From the NCBI GenBank assembly GCA_964409985.1, contig CAYPEZ010000016.1, positions 1 to 19,340 of the forward strand: 19,340 nucleotides of DNA, written 5' to 3'. Every line of letters begins with the position of its first letter. Within the stretch, counting starts at the first letter, position 1. Shown piece after piece: positions 7,869-15,376 of the stretch. The position numbers and the translations under genes were made by a program. The notes below the pieces were generated by a model. The model was not told the DNA's origin, ran no database searches, and saw only the letters and a program-made list of their open reading frames with translations. This stretch comes from CAYPEZ01 sp964409985. Lineage in GTDB: Bacteria; Patescibacteriota; Minisyncoccia; Phycocordibacterales; UBA6899.

Positions 7869-9106
7869 ATATTCTAGATAACGACCTACTATCACGGTTA
7901 TTTTGGAGAGCGACTGCGATATTGGCAAAACAAGGCATCCAATTCGTTGCTTTCGTCGTGTGTCTCCGATACCTCGCCCCTTACGATTTCGGAGCGTATA
8001 ACTATGCGATAGCGGTGATGCTCCTAGTATCTGTGTTTAGTGACTTCGGGATATCGACAGCGACGTCGAGATATGTGGCGACACACGGAAAAACCTATCC
8101 AGAGAAAGTCCGATCAGTTCTGTTCAGTACGGCTAGTGTATTGATACTGACTTCGATTGTCGTGCTCTCGATCGGGTTGATCATTGGTCGCAAGTACTTC
8201 GGTTCGAATATTGATAATTTGCTTTTCTTGATCCCCTCGATGATATTTGCACCGCTTATTGCTCTTTATGATGGGATCTATCGAGGTTCAGGTAAAACGG
8301 AATTCGTCTCAAAGATCACTTTGATCGCAGGTATTCTGTCTCTGATACCAGTCATCTTTTTGGTTAAAACATATTTATTATGGGGTGCTTTAATGAGCCA
8401 GAATCTATATTTGGGAGTTTTGCTTTTGATTCTTGCCCTGAATTACAGAAGCTTCGATGTGAAAATCGACACTGAAGTAGTTCGTGAGATAGTACGGTAT
8501 AGTTTGATCATCGGAGGTATATCGACTGCATATACTTTATTCGCAAAAGTAGATACATTGATACTTGGACATTATGGTTACGTAACTGAAATCGGTTATT
8601 TCGAACTTGCGAATAAAGTGATATTCCTACTCCTTCTTCCTGCAGCGATATTCTCTCAAGTGGAATCGCCGACCATTGCTGCGCTCAGCAAGGAATCCGG
8701 ATCAAGATCGCTCATCATAAAAAAATTAAATGTATATACTCTGATATTCGTGATTATGGGGATTCTCCTTGCCATATCTACGTATCTAATCGCACTACCC
8801 ATTCTTGAACACTACTTCACCAAGTATTACATTCCGCAAGTTGTGACCATACTATCAATATACTTACTGACATATGTATTTCACTCAGTTGCAGACGCAA
8901 TAGGGAATACGTTTATCGTTTCCACGGGGCACGCAAGGCTCAATCTGATCAACGTTTTCGTGTTTGGCTTGATAAGCACGACCCTCGCCGTCATTTTCAT
9001 AGCGAAATATGGATATATCGGCCTGGTGTATTCCAAATTACTTACCGTCCCCCTCTCAAGCATCGTTTTGCTCACCTGGTATAACATTGCTATTAGGAGA
9101 AGCTGA
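7865..9106 (+). CDS. Polysaccharide/lipid-linked oligosaccharide flippase (Wzx-like, MOP superfamily)
   Basis: 413 residues with about 12 hydrophobic segments. The N-terminus has the features of the polysaccharide export branch of the MOP superfamily: an early FWRATAILAKQGIQFVAFVV helix, then L-x-P-x-D-F-G-A-Y-N-Y-A and DFGISTATSRYVA. A central polar loop carries FAKVDTLILG, also conserved in this branch. It would move the lipid-linked product of the upstream glycosyltransferases across the membrane. It is the last gene of the overlapping run that starts at 3978. Its 3' end overlaps the convergent GT39 gene by 51 bases, so the last residues are encoded opposite another coding sequence. No terminator is seen in the overlap. 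Confidence 0.9.
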   Translation: MNILDNDLLSRLFWRATAILAKQGIQFVAFVVCLRYLAPYDFGAYNYAIAVMLLVSVFSDFGISTATSRYVATHGKTYPEKVRSVLFSTASVLILTSIVVLSIGLIIGRKYFGSNIDNLLFLIPSMIFAPLIALYDGIYRGSGKTEFVSKITLIAGILSLIPVIFLVKTYLLWGALMSQNLYLGVLLLILALNYRSFDVKIDTEVVREIVRYSLIIGGISTAYTLFAKVDTLILGHYGYVTEIGYFELANKVIFLLLLPAAIFSQVESPTIAALSKESGSRSLIIKKLNVYTLIFVIMGILLAISTYLIALPILEHYFTKYYIPQVVTILSIYLLTYVFHSVADAIGNTFIVSTGHARLNLINVFVFGLISTTLAVIFIAKYGYIGLVYSKLLTVPLSSIVLLTWYNIAIRRS

Positions 9107-10999
9107 AGACCAGAAATAAAGTTTATAACCGCCAATAGTATCAATATATGAAATTGATTTATCATAAAGACTGAAGTCGCTCTCTTTAAATCGACTAGAG
9201 TGCCAAATTAGATATCCTGATTCGTGATCACTAAAAGCAGCGGTCATTTCATCGACGCCTTGGCCCTCATCAACAACGTATACTCCCTTACCTGTCTCAT
9301 AAATATCTCCAGATTTATTTGTATATGTTCTCTCAACTCGAATATTCATGTACCAAGTAAGAAGGGCAGGGCTCTCTCCCTGAATAACAAAAATACTTGA
9401 GTCAGTAGCGCCATTGCTTTTTAGTATGTCTACAATGCTCTTAAAGATATTCAGACTGCTTGCCGCAGTCGGTTGCCTAGTTGAACTGCCATCCCAGATC
9501 GATAAGTCATGTTTTGCCCCGTGGGCAATATTTTCTAGAGGGTTCATCATTAATAATGCAACTAGACTAGATAAAAATAGTATGGGGCCCTTGTGAGATA
9601 ATTTTGAGAGTGATTTGTATATTAAGTGCAAAGAAGTTGCAAAACCGACAATATAGAAAGGGTAAATATAGTAAAGATATCTGCTGTGCGTGAAGTTCTT
9701 ATCTGTTTGTTCATATTTGAAAACAAATAAAAAGATAGTGGCTAAAAAAATAAAATTTAAAATCTTCAAGTTCTTGCTTGTGTAGAAAAAAGAAATACAC
9801 CAGAGAATGAAAAAAAATCCAGTTGGTAAAAACGATTGCGAGAACCATTGCATCGGAGTTGAGACATTAGGATTGAAAAACATATCAAACCAAAATGGAA
9901 CAAACGTGAATGTTTTTGAAAACATCGTAATCGGGAAAGCGACGATCGCCAGAAATATTGCAAGAATGAACGCAGAGATCAGATAAAACTTTGGCAAAAA
10001 TGCCTGGTAATGCTCTTGAATGAAGTAGTATGCAATAGGGAACGACATGAAAAAAATAGTCGACAAAGCAGATTTGATTGTTCCTGTATCAACTAAATAG
10101 CTATAGATCAAGAAAAAAAGCGAAAGACTGAAAGCATACGTTAAATATTTTTTTACAAATAGTTCTTTGTAATGAAGATACTTATTGAATATGGTCAAAA
10201 GTGTATCTGTAATAAAAATTGTCATGAACAACAGAAAACTGTACTCCCTTATAAAAAGAGATTTTTCAATTGCCACAGGAGAAGTTGCGAGTAAGAGAGA
10301 CGAAAGAATTCCAACTTGCCAGGAGACTTTAGAGCCGAGTCTGTACAAATAGAGTACTGAAAGCATTCCCCAAAAAAGAGGTACCAAACGAGCAACTTCA
10401 ATTTGGGGAGAAAAAATTTTGAATAGAAATGCGATCAAGAATGTAATGTCTAAATTTCTTTGGTACACAAAGTGTCCAGTCTCATACAAGGATTTTCCTG
10501 CAATCAAATTAAAGTTGTCTGCCCCTTGCACATAGTCCATTCCATGCAGACGAAGTAGCAATGCGAGAATAAATATAGTTCCAACCAATATATATATTTT
10601 TTTTGAATGAAGCTTAGAAAAATCAATATCTAACCTGTTTTCAATAACAAGCGATGAAAAAATAAGTAAGACAAAAAATGAGATCGTAAAAATGATCCAC
10701 TTAATATTCGCATTAATCAAATCTAACCCTGTAAACAAGAGGGTAGATAATAGTAACACTAAAGCAAGTTGAGAGAGCTCTATCCGAAGTGTATTGTTCG
10801 TTGAGCGATCCGTTGAAGTACGATTGTGGGTTGTAATAATGATCCAAATAACAAAAAAGCACGGAACAAGGAATTCGGGACTTGCGCCTAGGGGTAATAC
10901 TACTGGGGAAAAATTAATCATCACCGAAAACGCAATTATGCACAGTAGTGAGATCAGTGCATAATTTGCTAACTTCTTTTGAAAGAATTGCATCTTCAT
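9056..10999 (-). CDS. GT39-like membrane glycosyltransferase with non-canonical first-loop motif
   Basis: 647 residues with many membrane helices and a C-terminal extracytoplasmic domain of about 150 residues. After some 140 residues with four or so extra helices comes the GT39/ArnT-like core: LLRLHGMDYVQGADNFNLI, then helices with RLVPLFWGMLSVLYLYRLG and a loop FIREYSF. GT39 enzymes use a polyprenyl-phosphate-linked sugar on the outside of the membrane and normally have Asp-Glu in the first loop; here the pair is Asp161-Asn162. It may therefore have a different acceptor or weaker catalysis. The start at 10999 lies in an ATGA overlap with the LamG gene. The gene is the most A+T-rich in the window: the 60 bases from 9721 hold 13 G+C. 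Confidence 0.75.
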   Translation of the reverse strand: MKMQFFQKKLANYALISLLCIIAFSVMINFSPVVLPLGASPEFLVPCFFVIWIIITTHNRTSTDRSTNNTLRIELSQLALVLLLSTLLFTGLDLINANIKWIIFTISFFVLLIFSSLVIENRLDIDFSKLHSKKIYILVGTIFILALLLRLHGMDYVQGADNFNLIAGKSLYETGHFVYQRNLDITFLIAFLFKIFSPQIEVARLVPLFWGMLSVLYLYRLGSKVSWQVGILSSLLLATSPVAIEKSLFIREYSFLLFMTIFITDTLLTIFNKYLHYKELFVKKYLTYAFSLSLFFLIYSYLVDTGTIKSALSTIFFMSFPIAYYFIQEHYQAFLPKFYLISAFILAIFLAIVAFPITMFSKTFTFVPFWFDMFFNPNVSTPMQWFSQSFLPTGFFFILWCISFFYTSKNLKILNFIFLATIFLFVFKYEQTDKNFTHSRYLYYIYPFYIVGFATSLHLIYKSLSKLSHKGPILFLSSLVALLMMNPLENIAHGAKHDLSIWDGSSTRQPTAASSLNIFKSIVDILKSNGATDSSIFVIQGESPALLTWYMNIRVERTYTNKSGDIYETGKGVYVVDEGQGVDEMTAAFSDHESGYLIWHSSRFKESDFSLYDKSISYIDTIGGYKLYFWSSASPNSNVIPGEQNDA

Positions 11000-12270
11000 T
11001 TACTAACAGTTACTTCAATCGCACGCAAAATACCATTAATGCCGCCACTAATTGTGAAGTCATACTTATTCCCACCCAGAACATCGGTGTGAAGTGTTGT
11101 TGAGGTGGGATACGCAATTGTCTGGTTAATGATTTTTAGATTGTGTATACAGCCCGTGAAGTAACTTGAGCCTCCGTGCCAACTTTTCCCCATGCTCAAT
11201 GGTTTGTCCCAATACGTCGGATTTATCCCTTCCTCATCGAAATATTTTCTACCAGCATATTCACCATCTATATACATTTCAATATATCCCTTACCGTAGA
11301 GGCTTTTGGATGAATACGAGAAAAGTGCAGTATGAGTTTTGTCGAAGAAATCTTGATCGATAGGAAAGTTGATTGAATGAAATATCGGCTCGTTTGCTAG
11401 CATCTCTCCTATTTGGAATCGAATCTTGTCTGGATACTGTGAAAACTCCCAGTTATAATGTCCAAGAATTTGTTGAAAATCACTCAAGGAATCTCTTGGC
11501 GTCCATTTGATATAGATTGAGAATGCATCAGTTTCGAACAGTTCAGAAGACGATGCAAGTTCGAGTCTGGTTCCCTCTGAGAAATTCATACAACCGCCTC
11601 CAATGAATGCATCGCCCGTGAATTCGTCTGGGATTGCACTCGAAAAATCCCAGAGATAATCCCAGTTCTGAGATTCGGGTTTAAAATCATAAAATGGTGG
11701 GATAATTGCAATGTTGTCCCCAATGACTTTTGCCGTTAACGTTGCGTTCGGAATTGATATGTTCGATTTGAAGACGAATCGTGCAACGCCATCTAATTTT
11801 CTGAATTTGCCTCTTTCGTCGATCTGTATATCTGAAAGTCCCGATGAGGGTAGTAAATAGAGTGAGGACGGCAGATAGTCAGTACCGTCAGACATGTCAC
11901 GGTGGTGCATGCTCAGATATCCAAAAGGTAAAAAGTTCCAGTACAGCACATAGAGAAGAAAAGCAAAAGGAAGCCCATAGGCAAAAAAGCGAAGCCAAAA
12001 GATTAGGCGTTTTGATGGAGTCGTCGATGGAGGCAGTACCTCTGGAGTGTGTAGCGAAGGGGCAGGATCAATGGCAGGGGTAGAGATAGGTATGCGCTCT
12101 GGAATAGAGGGTGGTGGTGGAATTTCTCGTGTGGGAGTCAAGATACGAGGAGTAGGTGCAGGACGGGAGCGTACGATAGGCCTGTTGTCTTTATGGAGCT
12201 TGACCAACCGCACGGTGCGCGGCTGTTTAGAATCGGTAGACCCAGATCTTGGAGTATTGGTTGGTTCCAT
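10996..12270 (-). CDS. Membrane-anchored protein with proline-rich cytoplasmic tail and extracellular LamG-like domain
   Basis: 424 residues in three parts. Residues 1-87 are basic and very proline-rich (PPPPSIPERIPISTPAIDPA) with no membrane segment, so probably cytoplasmic. Residues 88-111 form one membrane helix. The rest lies outside, and 215-383 has the laminin-G/concanavalin-like pattern: FIGGGCMNF, AFSIYIKWTP, a strand IEMYIDGEYAG and FTGCIHNLKI, with Cys227 and Cys374 placed to pair as in many LamG domains. LamG folds bind glycans or proteins. The start at 12270 (MEPTNT) overlaps the upstream GT39 gene by 44 bases; a further in-frame ATG at 12351 would deepen the overlap and is unlikely. 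Sitting between two GT39 genes, it may be their substrate or a glycan binder. G+C drops just after the membrane helix, near 11.9 kb. Confidence 0.75.
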   Translation of the reverse strand: MEPTNTPRSGSTDSKQPRTVRLVKLHKDNRPIVRSRPAPTPRILTPTREIPPPPSIPERIPISTPAIDPAPSLHTPEVLPPSTTPSKRLIFWLRFFAYGLPFAFLLYVLYWNFLPFGYLSMHHRDMSDGTDYLPSSLYLLPSSGLSDIQIDERGKFRKLDGVARFVFKSNISIPNATLTAKVIGDNIAIIPPFYDFKPESQNWDYLWDFSSAIPDEFTGDAFIGGGCMNFSEGTRLELASSSELFETDAFSIYIKWTPRDSLSDFQQILGHYNWEFSQYPDKIRFQIGEMLANEPIFHSINFPIDQDFFDKTHTALFSYSSKSLYGKGYIEMYIDGEYAGRKYFDEEGINPTYWDKPLSMGKSWHGGSSYFTGCIHNLKIINQTIAYPTSTTLHTDVLGGNKYDFTISGGINGILRAIEVTVSK

Positions 12271-13753
12271 AGTAAAGAACTTGCTCGAGCTCCTCATCGA
12301 TATACGAGAGGAGGTCCTCTGGCATCCTGCCGTCACGTGCCTGCGCATCAAAGATGATAAATCCGTGATGGTCTGTACGTAGACGAATCAGATCCTCACG
12401 TGAAGACACTGGCAGTGCTCCAACATAAGGATCATGGGCATCAGCAGCCTCTCCCGTTACAGGAGTATTCAGTCCATAGTCCATAGGAAACCAGTATCCT
12501 GGCTCACCTGTATAGAGAAAGGACATGTGCGGATGGCTTGAGATGATTATATCATTCTTTTCACGCATTTCCCTAATAGTTTCGTACGCTAAATTCCAGT
12601 CTGGCTGGGGTGTATATACGTGGTATGTCGAGGCTCCACGATCGAGAAGATCTGACTCTAGCGCATAAGTATCTTTTGGGACGAGTACTCCAGCAGTTGA
12701 TGTGGCATACGGGGCGAGAAAAAATGACAGAAGGAGAAGTACCACTACGCCACCTCGTGCCCAGAGTGACTTAAGTAACACAAGAAATGTATCTATCCCT
12801 AGTGCAGTCAGAAGGATGATAGCCGGGGTCATATGAAAGAAATATCGATACGCAATAGGACTGCCAAACACAGAGAGGGGAAGGAGGTAGAGCGCAATGC
12901 AGCAAAGGAGTATGTGCGCAGCTCTGCGATGGGTGTATGAAGATGTAAGAAAAGCGACTGCAACAAACGGAAGGAAAAAGAGATACTCTCGAGCATAAAA
13001 CTCAATGTAGTAGAAGGGAGTAGGTGAAATAGAAATATTGAGCACATAGGGAAGGAGTCTGACAACAACATAGATGAGTGCGGTGAGTGCCGAGACCAAA
13101 AAAATGAGGTGCTTTCTTGTGAACGGAGCGTGCACCATTTCGAGGGCACGTGCACGGATGTGTGGGTCATACATCGCCATCCCAAAAAGAATAAGCGGGA
13201 GAAGAAGCGCAATAGAGCTCGACCACACCGCAAGCGCTGTCGACAATAGCGCAAGAACGCCATACAGCATGCGTCTTTTGGTGCTATGAATCGCTAATAT
13301 TCCAAAGAGTATTGCGAGCCAAAAGAAAAGCTCAAGAAAGCTGTACCATCGTGCTTGTCGTGACCATGCGATCTGCCAATACGAAAACGTTGTGATGAAC
13401 GCAGCAATGAGTGCGACACGTGTGCTAAATAATCGACGACCAAGCGCAAACACCACCACAATACACAACACGCTTGCGACTGCTGCGGGGGATCGCATGA
13501 CCTTCTCATTGATTCCATGGTTTTTTGCCAATGGGAGGACGCTCTGGCAGTAGAGGCCACACTGGTAGTCCATGCCGCTAGGGAGAATGGTATTTCCGCT
13601 TGCGAGTAGCTGTGTTGTGGCAAGGGTGGTGTAGCCTTCATCCATCCAGTACGACGCACGCTCTAGTCCCTCTGTACGCAAAAAAAGTCCGTACACAAGA
13701 AGTATGCCAAGAAACGCCCAAGGAATAAGGGATTTATGAGATAACACAGACAT
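12227..13753 (-). CDS. GT39-family (PMT/ArnT-like) membrane glycosyltransferase
   Basis: 508 residues from the chosen start. A first helix at about 9-25 is followed by YWMDEGYTT with the Asp38-Glu39 pair, the catalytic first-loop motif of GT39 enzymes. The next loop has WSRQARWYSF, matching the conserved R-x-x-x-Y region. About ten further helices follow, then a C-terminal extracytoplasmic domain of some 170 residues. The enzyme would move a sugar from polyprenyl phosphate to a protein, lipid or glycan outside the cell. CAGGT stands eight bases before the ATG at 13753. An in-frame ATG at 13858 would add 35 polar residues and has no ribosome-binding site, so I do not use it. It is first in the minus-strand operon. 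Confidence 0.85.
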   Translation of the reverse strand: MSVLSHKSLIPWAFLGILLVYGLFLRTEGLERASYWMDEGYTTLATTQLLASGNTILPSGMDYQCGLYCQSVLPLAKNHGINEKVMRSPAAVASVLCIVVVFALGRRLFSTRVALIAAFITTFSYWQIAWSRQARWYSFLELFFWLAILFGILAIHSTKRRMLYGVLALLSTALAVWSSSIALLLPLILFGMAMYDPHIRARALEMVHAPFTRKHLIFLVSALTALIYVVVRLLPYVLNISISPTPFYYIEFYAREYLFFLPFVAVAFLTSSYTHRRAAHILLCCIALYLLPLSVFGSPIAYRYFFHMTPAIILLTALGIDTFLVLLKSLWARGGVVVLLLLSFFLAPYATSTAGVLVPKDTYALESDLLDRGASTYHVYTPQPDWNLAYETIREMREKNDIIISSHPHMSFLYTGEPGYWFPMDYGLNTPVTGEAADAHDPYVGALPVSSREDLIRLRTDHHGFIIFDAQARDGRMPEDLLSYIDEELEQVLYYGTNQYSKIWVYRF

Positions 13754-13897
13754 TATTGTACCTGTTGATAGCTGGTTCCGCTTGTGGGGAAAATATGCAA
13801 TAATACGCATAACACCGTCATGTGTACGGGTAGGGTGTTTCGTTGAAAAAATCTTCATAGTGCATTCAGGGAAACAACCGGTCCGAGTGGTGCCATG

Positions 13898-13923
13898 TCT
13901 TTAATTGGTGTAAGTTCTTTAAT
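13898..13923 (+). repeat. Direct repeat of TCTTTAAT, 18 bases apart
   Basis: TCTTTAAT occurs at 13898-13905 and again at 13916-13923 in the short region upstream of the secreted-protein gene at 13938. Each copy contains TTTAAT, five of six matches to a sigma70 -10 element, but neither has a convincing -35 at 16-18 bases. They could be tandem -10 elements, a binding site, or chance. Confidence 0.3.
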
Positions 13924-13937
13924 CTCCAACATCAAAT

Positions 13938-14282
13938 ATGTTCGCATTGAAAAAGGTTCTTTCAGGATTCGTATTCTTATCCCTCATGTTGAGTCTCTTT
14001 GGAGCCAACGTCGCATTCGCTGATAGCAAGGATTCTCGCTCAAAGGATGATGACAAAGATCGCAAGGAGCACAATGAAGGATATGGTGGGCACCACGATA
14101 AAGTAGAGATCTGCCACAACAGCAAAACAATCGAAGTGGCACAGTCAGCAGTAGCGTCGCACCTCGCACATGGCGACAAGATGGGTGAGTGCAAGAAAGA
14201 TAAAAAAGACGACAAGGGTAAAGGAAATGATGACCGCAATCGTTTTATCTCTTGGATCTTGAACTTCCTCCGTTTCTCGTAA
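13938..14282 (+). CDS. Secreted charged protein with ICH...SHLAHGD...C motif
   Basis: 114 residues. An N-terminal signal peptide (basic KK at 5-6, hydrophobic core, AFA at 26-28) predicts signal peptidase I cleavage after Ala28. The mature chain is very rich in Lys, Asp and His. Its centre reads KVEICHNSKTIEV, then AVASHLAHGD and GEC. I recognise this as the short secreted motif often written ICH(x)n-I-x-V-x-x-x-A-x-x-A/S-H-L-A-H-G-D-x-x-G-x-C, found in extracellular proteins of many bacteria; its function is unknown. Cys59 and Cys85 may pair, and the histidines could bind metal, both inferred. The last 14 residues (RFISWILNFLRFS) are hydrophobic and aromatic, which is odd for such a charged protein. 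It is a single-gene unit ending at the terminator at 14307-14330. Confidence 0.75.
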   Translation: MFALKKVLSGFVFLSLMLSLFGANVAFADSKDSRSKDDDKDRKEHNEGYGGHHDKVEICHNSKTIEVAQSAVASHLAHGDKMGECKKDKKDDKGKGNDDRNRFISWILNFLRFS

Positions 14283-14306
14283 TTTCTCCAACATATTTGA
14301 CGCAGC

Positions 14307-14330
14307 AAAGGACCCCGCAAGGGGTCTTTT
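14307..14330 (+). terminator. Rho-independent terminator after the secreted-protein gene
   Basis: GACCCC (14311-14316) and GGGGTC (14321-14326) form a perfect six-pair stem closed by a GCAA tetraloop, extended by one G-U and three A-T pairs, and followed by TTTT. It stands 24 bases after the stop codon at 14280-14282. Confidence 0.85.
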
Positions 14331-14434
14331 GGTATAAGAAAATGACTGGGTAAAACCCGACCAGACAGAATGGACGACAATAGTATTGTGTATTAATATG
14401 TGCATCTTCATTTATCCCTCTATTGGCGCCATCT

Positions 14435-15310
14435 ATGATGAAAAAAGTAGCTGTGACATCTGTGTACGCGAACCCAATCCATCCTGGGCACATCGAGTGT
14501 TTCAAACTTTCTCGTGATATTGCTGACGAGCTATGGGTTATCGTGAACAATGACGCACAAGCAAAGCAGAAACGTGGTGTCGAAAGCTTTCAAGACGAAC
14601 AGTACCGTCTCAATGTTGTCGGATCTGTAAAGTATGTCGACAAAGCTGTGCTCTCTATTGATACAGATAGCTCGGTCGTTGAGACACTCGAGAAAGTATT
14701 TACTGAACTCAAGAACCGTGGAGACGTGGGAGAAATCATCTTTACCAAAGGTGGAGACCGTTTTGCAGCAGAGATTCCCGAAAAGTCAGTGTGTGACAAG
14801 TATGGAGTTTCTATTGTTGACGGCCTTGGGGCAAAAACCCATAGCAGCTCTTCGTATGTGAAGCGCGTGGAGAACCCGAAAGATGAGGCAAAACTCGCCA
14901 CCGAACTCACCAAACTTCCACCTGAAATTCTCGAAAAAGAATATATCGAGGTGGGGTACCGTCCGTGGGGAGTCTACTATGTGCTCGAGGACAAACCGGA
15001 ATACAAAGTCAAGAAGATTATTGTGACAGAAGGTCATCGCCTCAGTCTTCAAAGCCATGAACATCGTAGTGAGCACTGGGTCGTCGTGTCTGGAGTCGCA
15101 AACGTCGAAATTCGCTCCAAAGAAGATCCATCACATATTGGCCATAGAATCGTGAGGAAGAATGAAAGTTGTTTTGTGCCCAAAGGGTACCTCCACAGAC
15201 TTTCGAACCAGCATACTGAGCCGCTCGTCATTATCGAGGTTCAGTCAGGGTCATATACGGGAGAAGACGATATTGTTCGCTATCAAGACGACTACAAGCG
15301 AGTGGGGTAG
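14435..15310 (+). CDS. Fusion: HIGH-family nucleotidyltransferase + type II phosphomannose isomerase cupin
   Basis: 291 residues with two domains. Residues 1-142 are a cytidylyltransferase-like domain: NPIHPGH at 13-19 is the HIGH-type nucleotide-binding motif, VIVNND at 35-40 and KGGDR at 105-109 follow, and KTHSSS at 134-139 takes the place of the second (ISTT-like) motif. Residues 174-291 match the cupin domain that forms the C-terminus of ManC/AlgA: RPWGVYYVLE, SLQSHEHRSEHWVVVSG with His208, His210 and His214, PKGYLHRLSN with His254, and the ending GEDDIVRYQDDY. ManC has a GT-A-type mannose-1-phosphate guanylyltransferase before this cupin, so the pairing here differs. A sugar-phosphate isomerase plus nucleotidyl transfer role in making an activated sugar is inferred. 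The ATG is 14435 or 14438; an in-frame TTG at 14423 is weaker. Confidence 0.85.
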   Translation: MMKKVAVTSVYANPIHPGHIECFKLSRDIADELWVIVNNDAQAKQKRGVESFQDEQYRLNVVGSVKYVDKAVLSIDTDSSVVETLEKVFTELKNRGDVGEIIFTKGGDRFAAEIPEKSVCDKYGVSIVDGLGAKTHSSSSYVKRVENPKDEAKLATELTKLPPEILEKEYIEVGYRPWGVYYVLEDKPEYKVKKIIVTEGHRLSLQSHEHRSEHWVVVSGVANVEIRSKEDPSHIGHRIVRKNESCFVPKGYLHRLSNQHTEPLVIIEVQSGSYTGEDDIVRYQDDYKRVG

Positions 15311-15376
15311 TTCCACCGTCTACAGTGTGATCTCTGAGAGACTTCTCAACATAGCGAACATGGTACGATAGGAGAT

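Noticed and set aside
12271..12351. Upstream in-frame ATG for the LamG gene.
   Set aside because: It would overlap the GT39 gene by 125 bases and add residues that are the shadow of that gene.
14371..14399. TGGACG-17-TAATAT as a promoter for the fusion gene.
   Set aside because: Only four of six matches in each box; a promoter is expected here after the terminator but this one is not convincing.
10989..14414. A 14-mer, TGCATCTTCATTTA, at 10989-11002 and 14401-14414.
   Set aside because: In a window of this size one chance pair of identical 14-mers is expected, and the two sites have no shared context.
15331..15345. Short palindrome TCTCTGAGAGA after the fusion gene as a terminator.
   Set aside because: The stem is short and no T-run follows.
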